Shown here: in pieces, positions 1 through 11,707 of the stretch
How the letters are laid out: each line of letters starts with the position of its first letter
Position numbering within the stretch: the first letter of the stretch is position 1
From: Bedellia somnulentella
Lineage: Eukaryota; Arthropoda; Insecta; Lepidoptera; Bedelliidae
DNA length: 64,000 bases
NCBI GenBank assembly: GCA_963576735.1
Contig: OY755173.1
Coordinates: 19,314,873-19,378,872, forward strand
Reading direction: 5' to 3'
The notes under the pieces: model-generated
Databases searched by the model: none
What the model was told of the DNA's origin: nothing
What the model saw: the letters and a program-made list of their open reading frames with translations, nothing else
Position numbers and translations under genes: made by a program

Positions 1-37
1 GGGGTAGTGCTATTCTAAGCCGACACTACACGGCTAA
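1..37 (-). repeat. Family A SINE-like element, 5' end only (cut by window edge)
   Basis: The segment reads as the reverse complement of the family A 5' end, with the GTAGTG...CACTAC inverted pair. The rest lies outside the window. Confidence 0.7.
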
Positions 38-218
38 CTTAGTTCAATACTAAGTTAAAAGTTATTGCCCAGGGGTAAATAGGTTAATATTTTCGTACAC
101 GACTATGATTCTAGGACTCCGAAGTCACAAGTATGTCGTTCAGTATCAGATGTCGCAATCCATAATAATCAATTAATGAAAAAAGATGTAAATCAGGGAT
201 AGGAAGTAATGAAAGGGA

Positions 219-525
219 GTAATCCCGGGTCGGGCCTACACCAATTTGTCTTTTCTAAAGACATATGTGTGGTTAATTTATCACGGTTGTTAACGGTGAG
301 GGAAAACATCGTGAGGAAACCGACATGGCTGAGCTGTACTTAGTCATGTGACAGTGTATTCGTACAAAAACGGCGATATGCTATCACGTGAGTACACTGT
401 CCATGCAAAACGTGGGTACTCTGGACACCAGGTGACAATGTCACGTGATGTTCAGAAGTATTAGTACCTCTGCCAACCCCTTCGGGGATATTCGGCGTGA
501 ACGTTTATGTTATGTTATGTTATGT
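219..525 (+). mobile_element. Family B tRNA-derived SINE, 5'-truncated
   Basis: The copy begins in the B-box end of the tRNA-like head (AATCCCGGGTCGGGCC) and continues through the body shared with the copies near 3.5, 13.4 and 17.2 kb. It ends in a TTATG-repeat tail. The A-box half of the head is missing. Confidence 0.85.
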
Positions 526-1431
526 ATCGTCATTCTATGCTATTATATATAAATTATATAACCTATGTCTATTAGTCATATTTTTATTTACTTCGTGCGA
601 GTACTTCATCTCTTCATAAAACCTATGCAGTTTTATGAAGAGATATATATATATATCAACTACTAAACATAAAATAAACAAAACGCATGTTACCCTCTCA
701 TCAATAAAACGAAACAGCAAGCAACAAAACGAGTGCTGCCAATATAAAAGCAATAACAATTAACATTTTTAATTCCCGCGGTAAAAACCGACCTGTGTAT
801 AATTACAATCGGTATCTGGCGCAGCTATCCCGCGAATTGCCAGCCACAATAAGAACAGAATGCCTAAACAAATTGCCGACAACTGCCGTCTTGAGAAGCG
901 ACCAGTTTTTGCCCTAATTCGGCATACCGAATAAAAATTCCTGACTCTATATGGACGACAAACGCGGACGAATAAGAATGGTTATACATTAACTGTTTTT
1001 TAATTGCAAAGCGTATTGTTTATTTATAATATTAATGATATTATTATCTGAGATCGAAGGTTTCTTTCAATTGGTAACTACTAGTTTTTGTTGTGAAAAC
1101 TAGTTTCATTTTTATTTGTATAATTTTATTAATATGCTTTACCATGGTTTCATTATATATCCTGTGGGTTGCAAATTTTTATTATATTTAATCATTCATT
1201 AATGTTGTTAAATAATAATAAAAACATAAAGTTCTAAATCATACTAAAAGCGCAGCAGTCGATTTAAGTTAAAATTATAATTGACGTAAAATATCTTGAT
1301 GGTAAAATCCTAAATAACTATAGTGAAGTTTAAAATAATACTTTGATGAAATTGTGCATTATCCATTGCAGTTTAAGTTTTTGAATATTCCCTTGCCATC
1401 GATTTTTGAAGAGGTTACTTATCTCATTGTC
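526..1431. other. AT-rich intron sequence, nothing recognised
   Basis: Low-complexity AT-rich sequence. No exon-like, tRNA-like or family A/B repeat signal was seen. Confidence 0.5.
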
Positions 1432-1646
1432 ATGTAGTTCCGGCATAGAATGTCACTACACCTTTCTTCCCACGGGTGTCGTAAGAGGCGACTAAGGGTA
1501 TGGGGCCTTTTAAAGTGATTTTTGGACGATGCCGTTGGAGACCCATCACCAAAAATACTTTGTTCCTACCTCTTCCCCTATCAACTTCCAAATGTGGCTG
1601 AAGAGTTTCTGGCTACCCTTTTTTTGTAATTTTTGGCCGTGTATGT
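1432..1646 (+). mobile_element. Family A element (A3 subfamily)
   Basis: A3 copy running from the GTAGT/GGC...AGAATGTCACTAC start to a short GTATGTA tail. Its tail abuts the tail of the inverted A1 copy that follows, giving a tail-to-tail pair. Confidence 0.85.
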
Positions 1647-1892
1647 ACATACATACATATACTCACGGCTATTAATCCCTAGAAGGGGTAGCCAGAGCTA
1701 AGGAATTAGATCTTCCTCAGCCACTTTTGGAAAGTTGTGAGGGGGAAGATGGTAAAATAAAGGTTGTTGGTGATGGGTCTCCAACCGTGTCGCCCAAAAA
1801 TCCCTTAAAAGCCCACAATACCGTTAGTCGCCTGTTACGTACACCCACCGGAAGAAATGGGGTAGTGCTATTCTAAGCCGACACTACACAGC
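1647..1892 (-). mobile_element. Family A element (A1 subfamily), full length
   Basis: Full-length copy in reverse, from CATACATACATATACTCAC to the 5' end at CACTACACAGC. It is tail-to-tail with the preceding A3 copy. Confidence 0.9.
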
Positions 1893-2532
1893 ATATTACT
1901 GTGTATGTATGTTACTTATCTAAATATAATAAAGTTCCTATATATTAAATTTGTAATAACCACGTATGTTACAAAACAATCACCTAATAAAAAACCGCAA
2001 TTCAATTAACCGCTCATGAAAGATGGCGGGAAGCAATAAACACATCTTTAACAGCTGTTTACTACCAACACAATTTAGCCAACCGGCCATAAAGGTGTCC
2101 CAGAAACCCGCTGACATGACAATAGTGAGGTGACCTGGTGGTGACCTATTTACTCAAATGGCAACCCTCAGTAGGCTGGGGTCGGGTTGTCTTTTGCCAT
2201 TCTCTAAGGTTATGTCCTAAAGCTTTTGGTACACTTAGTTTAGATTCGACCAAACTTATAAAACTATATACTATACTTGGGTTTCATTTTCTGTTTTTAG
2301 GACTATTATTATGAAGGAATTTTGGAATAGTATTTTCACAAGTTTGGATATATTAAACCAATGAACACTGTATTTTGCTACGCCAAAGAAATGATTAGGC
2401 GGTTAAGTTACATGAATCCGGTGAACTTTTGACGCCATGAATGTTATTTCGTGTTCGCTTCATGTAGAAAGAAGTATCAAACCTATGAGCTACATCCTAT
2501 AAAGAAATTGAGGGAAGTGATTTGTTAGGTTT
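1893..2532. other. Intron sequence without recognised feature
   Basis: Nothing gene-like seen. Slightly GC-richer around 2080-2210, but without splice-bounded open frames that I recognise. Confidence 0.4.
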
Positions 2533-2635
2533 ATACAAACATACGTACATATACTCATGACCATAAATCCCAAACAAGGGTAGCCAGAGCTTCAGAGCTT
2601 GAAACTCTTCAACCACATTTGGAAGTGGAAGCCGT
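2533..2635 (-). repeat. Family A 3' fragment (A3)
   Basis: Tail and about 80 bp of the 3' half of an A3 copy. It is directly followed by a full A1 copy in the same orientation, probably inserted at or next to its broken end. Confidence 0.75.
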
Positions 2636-2888
2636 CATACATACATACATACATATACTCACGGCTATAAATCCCTAAAAGGGGTAGCCAGAGCTAAGGA
2701 ATTCGAAATTCCTCAGCCACGTTTGGAAATTTGAGTGGGGAAAAGATGGTAAAATAAAGGTTGTTGGTGATGGGTCTCCAACCGCATCGCCCAAAAATCC
2801 CTTAAAAGCCCCAATACCGTTAGTTGCCTCTTACGTACACCCACCAGAAGAAATGGGGTAGTGCTATTCTAAGCCGTCACTACACGGC
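2636..2888 (-). mobile_element. Family A element (A1), full length
   Basis: Complete reverse copy from the (CATA)n tail to the CACTACACGGC 5' end. Confidence 0.9.
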
Positions 2889-3186
2889 AAATATGATAAA
2901 AATTTGGTTATAATATCAATCATGTACAACACCACAGCGGTACAAAGTGTGTCTCAGCCTTATAAATGTGTACATAGACGCTAAGGTGGCTAGGTTATAG
3001 GCGTAACAGGAAGGGCGTCCATCCATTCTTTGTGAACATAAACTTTAATAGGACGGAGGATTGCCTCATCTTTCTGTCGGTTAACTTCAAACTTATGTCG
3101 CCTTTAATATTGAATCACTGAAAAGGATTACTGGAAAAGGTTTTAGAGGCCGCAATAGAAATTTAAATATAAGTACGTTTAAGTTT

Positions 3187-3437
3187 GCCATGTAGTGCCC
3201 GCTTAGAATGTCAATATCCCTTTCTACCTTCGGGTGTCGTAAGAGGCAACTAAGGGTATAAGCCTTTTTTAAGTGGTTTTTGGGCGATGAGTTTTGAGAC
3301 CCTTTACCAAAGACACTTGATTTCTACCATCTTCTCCCCTATCAACTTCCAAATGTGGCTGAGGAGTTTCTAGCTCTGAAGCTCTGGCTACCCCTTTTTG
3401 AGATTTATGGCCGTGAGTATATACTTATGTATGTATG
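3187..3437 (+). mobile_element. Family A element (A3), full length
   Basis: Starts TGCCATGTAGTG and ends GTGAGTATATACTTATGTATG. It has the A3-specific AATGTGGCTGAGGAGTTTC in its 3' half. Confidence 0.88.
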
Positions 3438-3498
3438 CAAGTTAGCATCGAAGTAAGAAAATTAATGTCATAAAAGTCGATGATATATTCAATTATAC

Positions 3499-3870
3499 AT
3501 AACATAACATAACATAAACGTTCACGCCGAATATCCCCGAAGGGGTTGGCAGAGGTACTAATACTTCTGAACATCACGTGACTTTGTCACCTGGTGTTCA
3601 GAGTACCCACGTTTTTGCATGGACAGTGTACTCACGTGATAGGGGGCAGGCCTATCGCCGTTTTATACGAATACACTGTCACATGACTAAGTACAACTCA
3701 GCCATGTGGGTTTCCTCACGATGTTTTCCCTCACCGTTAACAACCAACAACCAAATTAACCACACATATGTCTTTAGAAAAGACAAATTGGTGTAGGCCG
3801 GACCCAGGATTTGAACACTAGTCGTTTGCACGATAACCGAGTGTTCTTCCCACTGGGCTATCACGGTTGC
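3499..3870 (-). mobile_element. Family B tRNA-derived SINE, full length, with target duplication
   Basis: Full copy in reverse. The tRNA-like head occupies about 3795-3868 on the minus strand, with an A-box-like TAGCCCAGTGGG and a B-box-like GTTCAAATCC. The tail is (ATAAC)n on the plus strand at 3499. The 13-bp direct repeat TATTCAATTATAC flanks it at 3486-3498 and 3871-3883. This proves a retroposed insertion and fixes both ends. Confidence 0.92.
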
Positions 3871-4130
3871 TATTCAATTATACTTATATAAATAGTATCA
3901 AAGCGCAGAAAATGTGCTAAATAATGTCGCCCTAATCAGGGATCGAAACCAAGACTCATGGACCCGTAAAGCTGTTACCAATATATATAAAACAAATAAT
4001 TTTATTTGATCCTATTCCAATAAATAAGTCGACTTGGAAAGATGATTTATCCTTCCGTCACTTCCCACCGGCTTCATATGAGGGATTGCACTGCACCGGA
4101 TTGCCACCAACTTTATTCATTTAGCAGCGA

Positions 4131-4258
4131 AAAGTAGCTTAATAGTGTTGATTTCCAAAGCCAGGACCTTTTTGGGATGGGAAGACGAAAGAGTATATGC
4201 AGTAAATGTTGAGATTTTTTGTCACCAATGTGGTCACACAGAATCAAATAATCTTATC
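4131..4258 (+). repeat. Unclassified ~128-bp repeat F (inverted second copy at 23812-23942)
   Basis: Nearly identical (only small differences by eye) to the reverse complement of 23812-23942. One frame is open and reads through an FLGWEDERVYAVN segment and a CHQCGHTESNN segment with a Cys-x2-Cys-x2-His arrangement. It may be a fragment of a protein-coding element, but I do not recognise it. Confidence 0.65.
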
Positions 4259-4278
4259 TTTTTATTATGTATATTTTT

Positions 4279-4393
4279 TGCCGTGTAGTGTCGGCTTAGA
4301 ATAACACTACCCCATTTCTACCCGTGGGTGTTCGTAAAAGGCGACTAAGGGTATAGGGGCTTTTTAAGTGATTTTTGGGCGATGTGTGGAGAC
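4279..4393 (+). mobile_element. Family A element (A2), 5' half of a copy split by a LINE
   Basis: Begins TTGCCGTGTAGTG and runs to the target duplication ATGTGTGGAGAC (4382-4393). The remainder resumes at 5421. Confidence 0.9.
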
Positions 4394-5388
4394 AACAAAT
4401 AAACGGGGGAAATACAGACTGGTTCGGTATCTCTAGGGGTGTCCGACAGGGATGTGTAGCTTCTCCGTGGCTCTTCAACTTGTTCATGGATGTCTGTCTG
4501 ATAGAGTTGCGTGAAAGTGATTATGGACTGAGAATGGGTGGATTCGTCATCAAATGCCTATTATATGCTGATGATCAAGTGTTACTTGCATCGTCGGTTG
4601 AGGAGTTGCAAGAGATGATGAATATTGCATGTGCGTCGTTTGAAAGAAAAGGAATGAGAGTAAATGTGGATAAAACCAAAACCATGGTTTTCGAGAGAGA
4701 GGAGAATATGACTGAATGCGTAATTGAGATCAATGGTAAGAAAGTGGAACAAGTGAAAGAGTTCGTATATCTGGGAAGTTTGTTTACTAGGGATGGAAAG
4801 TGTGATGAAGACATTGAAAGAAGAGTAAAAAAGGGTAATGCGGTAAATGGAGCACTGGATAGTCTCATGTCTAGTCAATCGGTGTCCGAAAAGGCCCGAA
4901 TGGCTGTGCATGATGCTGTCCTCGTTCCTACGCTTATGTATGGCAGTGAATGTTGGGTGTGGCAGAAGAAGCATGAAAGCAGAGTAAATGCAGTAGAAAT
5001 GAGATCCCTCAGAAAAGTTTGTAATGTAAGGTTATGTGATCGTGTGAGGAATGATGTGATTCGTGAAAGGTGTGGTGTAAAATATGATATTGTAAGAAAG
5101 ATAGAAAAAGGAATGTTGAGATGGTTTGGGCACATAGAGAGGATGGATGACAGTAAAGTGGTGAAAGAGATATATAGAGCCAATGTGGAAGGTAATGTTA
5201 GTAGAGGACGACCTCGGAGGACACATTTAGATCAAATAGAAAATGTGCTCAAAAAGGCAGGTGTCCGAAGTACGAAGAATAAAAGAGCACTTATGAAAAG
5301 ATTGATGGATGTGAATGAAGCTAGAGAGGTTTGCCAGGATCGTACAAAGTGGCGATCGCTAGTCTCTGCCTACCCCAATGGGAACTAA
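4394..5388 (+). pseudogene. LINE reverse transcriptase, C-terminal half of ORF
   Basis: An open frame of about 330 codons is left after 5' truncation. (It can be read from an ATG at 4375, but those first six residues come from the host A element.) It carries the reverse transcriptase motif GVRQGCVASPWLFNLFMD (RQG box), the catalytic YADD at about residues 64-67 of the open frame, then VNVDKTKTMVF and EFVYLGSLF. A C-terminal segment follows with YGSECWVW, MLRWFGHIERM, RGRPRRTHLDQ and a final WRSLVSAYPNGN before the stop. The enzyme would make cDNA at a nicked target (target-primed reverse transcription). The endonuclease domain and upstream RT motifs are missing, so this copy is dead in cis, but the frame is uninterrupted, which suggests recent insertion. 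The wider family is a non-LTR retrotransposon common in arthropods, and I do not commit to a clade. Confidence 0.88.
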
Positions 5389-5408
5389 CGGCGTGAGAAT
5401 ATGTATGT
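4394..5408 (+). mobile_element. 5'-truncated non-LTR retrotransposon (LINE) nested in family A
   Basis: The insertion is framed by the 12-bp repeat ATGTGTGGAGAC at 4382-4393 and 5409-5420, which is the family A host sequence. It starts inside the reverse transcriptase domain and ends with a stop codon, a short 3' UTR (CGGCGTGAGAATATGTATG) and a TATG-type tail. The 3' end is the master sequence for the many short LINE-tail copies in the window. Clade not assigned. Confidence 0.93.
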
Positions 5409-5420
5409 ATGTGTGGAGAC

Positions 5421-5560
5421 CCGTCACCAAAAACATTTGTTATTACCATCTTTTCCCCAATCAACTTCCAAAAGTGGCTGAGGAATTTCTCATTCCAAAG
5501 CTCTGGCTACCCCGTTAAGGGATTTATAGCCGTGAGTATATGAATGAATGAATGAATGAT
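5421..5560 (+). mobile_element. Family A element (A2), 3' half of the split copy
   Basis: Resumes at CCGTCACC after the duplicated target and ends GTGAGTATATG with an (AATG)n tail. Removing the LINE and one target copy restores a normal A2 element. Confidence 0.9.
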
Positions 5561-5604
5561 TTTTGTTTTTGCATTATAATTCTGTATATTTATCTGTTAC
5601 TTAC

Positions 5605-5702
5605 CACTATAGGTCCGTTGACACCGGTGCTGCTGAGGGTGGCTCCAAACCATTGGTTGGACTTCTGGTCTATCGCTCGCTGGTATTTGTCCAAAGTGTT
5701 AC
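5605..5702 (-). CDS. Integrin alpha subunit, next internal exon (start of second propeller blade)
   Basis: This 98-bp exon on the minus strand is preceded by a T-rich tract ending CAAG and followed by the strong donor GTAAGT. It starts with two bases that complete a Gly codon with the exon at 33239-33363, then has 32 open codons, leaving in phase 0. The peptide contains KSNQWFGATLSS and ends TGVNGPIV. Integrin alpha chains have N/Q-W-L/F-G-x-x-V/L-x-S followed by a G-x-I/V-V-(A/T)-CAP segment at this point, so the following exon would be expected to begin with the CAP-like motif. I do not see that exon in 1-5604, so it probably lies beyond the window edge. Phase and motif order agree between the two exons although 27.5 kb of repeat-filled intron separates them, which strongly supports both. 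Confidence 0.83.
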
Positions 5703-6340
5703 CTTGAAACAAAAATATATTGTTACTAAAGAAAACGCTTAGATAGCTTATGGGAAAGATGCCCATAAATGCAGAATATATCGGTTTAATTTTAAGGCTT
5801 GCTTAGGACTGTATCAACTATTTTGTCGTATATCGGTGGATCAATTTTTTTTCATTCATTTCAGCTAAAGCTATTAATTAAATTTGTAAGTTTTAAACGT
5901 GACAAGGTGCAGCATATTATAAGTACAAGTACGTAAATTGCTTAATCAAATTTAAAATTCATACATCGCGTTGTAACATCGAAATAGCATGTCACACCAC
6001 CGTTTCACCACGACGATCACCCAAACATACCCATAAAACTTTATAACTAACAATCTCAGGTACTTTTATGAGGAAATAATGTTGTTTTCATCTCAGAAAT
6101 CAATATAGCCTTAAAAAGAAAAATTGCTTATAATAACTTAATTCTGTGTGGACGCAGAAGATACATCATAACGGAGAGATTGAATTTTGTAGCGGCGAAT
6201 CGTATTGAATGATGGATGCGCGGAGTTACTTATTGAAGTCGGGCGCGTTTTCATTGTACTGCAAAAGCGGCCACGGATGAAATGAAAAGAAGACCTACCT
6301 AGACATTTTTATTGTCTACTAAATATTTGTACACATTAAA

Positions 6341-6518
6341 AAAAGCCACTTTTGGAAGATGCGTGTGAAAAGATGGAAAAATAAAAGTTCTTGGTAATGG
6401 ACCTCCAACCGCATCGCCCAAAAATCACTTAAAAGGCCCGAATACCCTAAGTCGTCTTCTACGAACACCCACGGTCAGTATTGGGGTGGTGCTATTCTAA
6501 TCCGACACCACACAGCTT
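6341..6518 (-). repeat. Family A, copy lacking its 3' tail
   Basis: Reverse copy from the GCCACTTTTGGAAG region to the CCGACACCACACAGC 5' end. The tail and last ~70 bp are absent. Confidence 0.8.
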
Positions 6519-7390
6519 ACAACACTACAGCAACTATGTGTCATATAATATATTTATATGTAGCGACGCGCTGTCAGTACACAATGAAGCGCACTACATA
6601 GAAACGCTGACAGTGCAAGAAGTATCACATTCCACAGCAACACGTAATCAAGCAATATACTTCACACAAACTTAATCCTAATAAGGTTGGACTCCGGTCC
6701 CCAGGCATACCACCGCCTGACGGAAGATCTTCCCTTTTCCTCCACATATATAACTATGCAAATAACCTTTGCCACCTCTGGCACCAAAATGTTGATTGAC
6801 AATGGAAACGGTTCAAAGGCGTGTCACCCACCTCTTTCGGGCCCAAACACTTTTGATATACGGCTGAATGAGCAAAAAATGTCCAAAAAATACGGCCATC
6901 ACTAAAATACAATTTCGACTGTCGTAATTAATTTGGTCAAAAGCAGTGATTATTTTTAATTATATTTCGTACGGAACGCCTCTCCCGGGGCCCGTTAGCT
7001 TCGTGGATTGAATTGAGTTTCATGGATGGACTGTGGAAGGGTTTTATGAAGGTAATTTTACTGAGTTTATTTTGTATATTTTGTTGAACTGTAACGCATT
7101 AAGATTTTGATATAAAGAACTATTTTTTAATAAAATAAAGAAATCTTATGTGGAACATATTGATAGCAATATGGCCAAACAAGTAGTGTCAAGTCCAGAT
7201 AGAAAATGTTTTTTAAAAAGACAGGAGTCAGAAATGTTAAAATTGGAAAACCATATAAAAGAAGATTATCAAATTTGAGACAAGAGTAAAGTTTTGTCAG
7301 TTTTGTCACGAAAAAAATCATAGAATATGGTGATTTCCCTAGAATGATCCTCAGAAAAGAACTTAATTCACAATTATTTATTCAATATTA

Positions 7391-7590
7391 AGGTTGAGAA
7401 CCTCGGAAGACACATTCGGACCAAAAAGCGAGTGTGCTCAAAAATGCAGGAGGCCGAAGTATTAGGAATAAAAGAGCATGTATGAAAATATTGATGGATG
7501 TAAACGAAGCTAGAGAGGTTTGTCAGGATCGTACAAATGGGCGATCTATAGTCTATAGGAACTAATGGCGTAAGTATATGTTTCCATGTA
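7391..7590 (+). mobile_element. LINE 3'-end copy (~200 bp, 5'-truncated)
   Basis: Matches the last ~190 bp of the LINE at 4394-5408, from the RPRRTH region to GGCGTAAGTATATG. It has diverged by substitutions and a small deletion near the stop codon. Confidence 0.85.
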
Positions 7591-8094
7591 AGGTTAAGGA
7601 CCATGGCACCAGAACCGCAACTACGTACAAACTCGGAACTATAAGGGCTCCCATACAAACACAAGCCTATTATTCTCCTAAACGGCAACACTAAATAAAA
7701 GTGGAGTATTTCTTTCTCGGACGTCGGAGTCACGCAATCTTGTCTCCGTCTAATGAGCAGAGAAGTTAATACGTCGGCTGACCTGTATTGGCTCGGCGCA
7801 CCCCTTTCGCTCTAATCGTGGCTGGGCTTTCAAACTGATTGGGTACTGGTGGGTACATAAACAGTTTAAAAGGGATAGCGTAAAGTAGAATGTTTTTGTC
7901 AGTAATATTGAAGTTTATGAGGAAAGGTGATGAAAATACTTATTATTCCATCACGTCATTATTCCAGCCCGAATATGCCGAATTACTGATATTTATGAAC
8001 TTTTATGCTGAATATAGCTTTTTGCACTGATTTATAAAAACAAAACATGCAATGGACATACATTCTCGCAACCATTTCAGTAAGAATTAGTTAG

Positions 8095-8152
8095 AGCTTA
8101 AAAATTGGATATTCCTCAGCAACTTTTCGAAGTTTAGTAAGGAAAAGATTGA
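8095..8152 (-). repeat. Small degenerate family A fragment
   Basis: Short match to the A region around CCTCAGC-AACTTTTCGAAGTT, upstream of a degenerate continuation. Confidence 0.4.
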
Positions 8153-8352
8153 GGAAGGAAATAAAATTATTAAATTATAACGAAGATTGTAGATTCGAAC
8201 ACACCAGTTTTTGTAATAAACCCATGGTTTTGAAATACACTAAAAAATACTTGTTTTATCAAACGAAATTCATAAAGCGTCCTTTACTTTTCATCCCGTC
8301 AGTACCCCGTAATAACCTAGTGAGCATATCAGAACCCAACTGGTTCAGTTAA

Positions 8353-11218
8353 AGTTTTGTTTTTATCTTTCGACCAACGAACTCTATTTAACAGCTCCTA
8401 CTTACAGTGATATATGCTACAAATGAGTTTTTTATATTTGTTCGGTTTTTAACCTTTTTGTACGTGACGGTAGCTGTGGGACACGAACTAACTAGATAAA
8501 AAAAAAATAACCATATGTTGAAATATTACCGACAGCGTGACTGACTAAAAGGGTTAATATCACTGTTCTACGGATATCACAGACGGGTTGTGTAATGAGT
8601 ATTTTTAGATAATTTATACGAGATCATTTTTAAAACAGGGTAACTGATGATTCATTAAGAGTCCACAGGCTATACTTTTTTGTCAGATGGAGCATGAATT
8701 ATGAATTGTGATGCATTTTACGTCCAGAACCGTCATCCCGTTTGGAGCTTGACTTAAAATAAAAACATCTAGGTATGTTTTTAAGTAGGTCATTTTTGTT
8801 TACATTGAGAACGAAACAAAATTATATTATTTTATTATTTTTTATTAGGCTTGCTTGTTATTAATACAGTTTAAAGCATACATAACATACGTAAATTGTT
8901 AGTCTTTTTTGCGGCATCTCTCTTACCTTCCAATTTAACTGTTAAATAGAATAAACGAAGAAATTTGTTTCATACTAGCTTTCTAACTCTACGCTCGTGG
9001 AGACAATTTTTCAAATATTTTCAGCTAATACGGTTGTTTTGTAACGATTTGCTAGTTTGACTCACACTTACTGTTTTAATTTATGGCATTTTCTGCCAAA
9101 AGATTCTGAAGAGATCTTTCTATGAGGGAATGATTGTGAAAAGTACAGTCTTTTAAGAGTTTTGGGATTTTTGACGCTTCATCAGAAAATCTTACCAAGT
9201 CCGGGATAATATTTGTTCAAGTGCTGCCGGTGTATAAGCTATAAGCGCGACATTCACACCCAAATTTTATTTTCAATTACAGAAAATTTCCCAGCTCATC
9301 GGCGAAGAATCATATATATCATAAATATTTTATATATCATATTCATATATAAAATATTTAAAAAAATGACCCTTTGCAAATCGGCCCGGTAAAGTTTTAG
9401 TATAGTAAGATGGAATGCGCAACAAGTACCTTAATGTTTATTAAAATACAAGTTATATTTTCTTATTCATCTAAAAAACTGATTGGAATCCATACTTAGT
9501 GAGCATTCTCTATAATTTAAGTTCAATAAGAAACGGTCATTTAAGTGTTAAAAGGCAAGTGCTCAATTTCAAAAATATGCTTACTGAAATAAGGAAACTG
9601 TAATTTTATTACGCTATATTTAAGTCGGAGTCACTTCAAGCTTTTTTGCGAATTGCAATCCAAACTTGGTGCCTCAATGAAGGCGGCGTCTCCGTACCAT
9701 GAGAACTCGACTGCGATTCGAAATTAAAAGCATTTAAAGTGATTTAGACTCAATGTTTAGGAAACATTAATAACTGCTGAAGCTTATAATTGACATTGAA
9801 TCAGTCTTCAAACAATGCTTATTAAATTTTCTATTTATTTAATTATTCTACTGACATAATGAGAGTCATGTGTTATGCTAACCATCTAAATCCTTATGAA
9901 GCGCTTTTGTAGCCTTTTATCATATACGTACATATATTATATTACAATACATAGTGAAAAGGTCACTCTGTGTAAGCTATGGCATAATATTTTACGTGAT
10001 ATCCAATGCTAACACAAGGGGACATATATGCATCCCTAATGGTTAGGTTAAGAAAACATCAAAAACAAAATCACGTCTGACACTAATCGAGAAAAAACAC
10101 AAGAAAGTTTTTTTTTTAATTCAATGGTACGGCCTGGAGTGTTACTGCACAGTAGTTCCAAGTATAGCAAATTATAACACGCCCAATGTTTGTTTTTTTC
10201 ACCGGAGACCGCTCGAAAACGTTTAAGGCGAGATTTTATCGGCGATACCTATAATGGTAGGCCTTTTATGGGACCCACGACAAAAAATAACTGAATAATA
10301 CACGCGCCCGATTCTGGTGAATTAAGAAGATGGCGTTTTTGTCTTCCCGCGCTTTCTAGTGTTGTTGTTTTACTTGAATAAGTACGTGTCGCATTTTTAT
10401 TGAGACAGGCAGAGATGTAATCTAATGCTAATATATTTTTTATTTACTAAAATTATAATTTTGTTCACGTTTTGAAATATTGAATTACGTGCGAAAAATA
10501 TATTAAGATTGGAAGAAAATTGTTGTTTTATTTTAACTTTGTTTACATGTTATTTGTGGATAAATTAATGGAAAAGGGCAGCTAAACAGAAATAATTTTA
10601 TTACCTGGAGCAATTTTAGTTGTATACAGTACAAAAGTAGGTGGTGATATTCAAAAGCAAGGCTTTAAAATTCTAGGTGTCTTCGTTTACTCATTTTCGT
10701 ATGACAGCTATAACAAGCGATATGGTATATTGAAATACTCATTAATTGTGTTATGTATATCCTTGCATTGCATATTGTTTATTTTACTTTTTTTTAAAAA
10801 GTAAAGCATTCGTTCAGATCCCAGGTAGGAAGTTACTGGTCAATATTTATTAAGCCATTCAATTTGACAACGCGTGTTTCATCATGTATGAAAGCACTCA
10901 TAAATTTTGACAACGTTCATTGTATCCAGTTTCTGTTTTTTTATAGAGAGCTTCTTTTCGAAACATCACAATCGATTAATTGATGTTTTTATCTCTTGCA
11001 AGGTTGCAAGTTAATCTCTTACTATGAAAAATGACTTACACTTAGGCATATGAATTAAGAAACCAGTCAAGTATGAATCTGATTCACGCATGTATGGTTC
11101 TGTATCATTATTTTATGTTATGAATTATTTAGGGTTGATGAGTTAATGCTGTATAGTGTGTATCACTAATTTCTTGCCGCGGTTACCATAAATGTCATTT
11201 AGGGCTTTTAAGTTAATG
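8353..11218. other. AT-rich intron, nothing recognised
   Basis: About 2.9 kb of AT-rich sequence with simple runs but no A/B/D/LINE copy, exon or RNA gene that I could support. Confidence 0.45.
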
Positions 11219-11310
11219 CTGGGCGATGCGATTGAAGCCCACAATCACCAGCAGCCTTTATTTTACAATCTTCTCCCCAATCAAATTAAAAACGGCTAAA
11301 AAATATATTT
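11219..11310 (+). repeat. Degenerate family A fragment
   Basis: Recognisable GGGCGATGCGATTGAAGCCC...TTTATTTTACAATCTTC segment of A, followed directly by a LINE 3' end. Confidence 0.5.
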
Positions 11311-11317
11311 GTGAAGC

Positions 11318-11455
11318 TTATAAAAGAGCATGTATGAAAAGATTGATGGATGTAAACGAAAGAGGTTTGCCAGGATCGTACAAGGTGGCGATCGATAGTC
11401 TCTGCCTATCCCAATGGGAACTAACGGCGTGAGAATATGTATGTATGTATGTTGT
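11318..11455 (+). mobile_element. LINE 3'-end copy
   Basis: Matches the final ~130 bp of the LINE (AAAAGAGCATGTATGAAAAG... to GGCGTGAGAATATGTATG), including the final WRS-SLCLS...NGN-type coding segment and stop. Confidence 0.88.
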
Positions 11456-11529
11456 GAAGCTCTCGCAACAATGAGTAGGTATTATAGGCCGTTCTATGGC
11501 AGCGACATTAGCGACACAAATGTAGGACA

Positions 11530-11612
11530 AAGAAGAGCAGTCCAGTTTCAGGATTAGAATCCATGCACGTTGCTGTGCTATTACCCTGAGCTTGAGCTAC
11601 TAATGTAATGAG
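11530..11612 (-). repeat. Degenerate tRNA-like SINE head
   Basis: On the minus strand an A-box-like TAGCTCAAGCTCAGGG is followed at normal spacing by a B-box-like GATTCTAATCC. No consistent tail was seen. Probably an old tRNA-derived SINE. Confidence 0.35.
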
Positions 11613-11707
11613 TCGACCAAAAAAAATGTATAAAACACACGATATTTCATTACAAATATATTTGATGTTCCTTACTATAGTTAATTTGTACAAGCTACTT
11701 CGGTTTA

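Noticed and set aside
3679..3864. Open frames inside SINE B and family A copies
   Set aside because: They recur wherever the repeats occur, change with subfamily differences and have no start or codon pattern of a gene.
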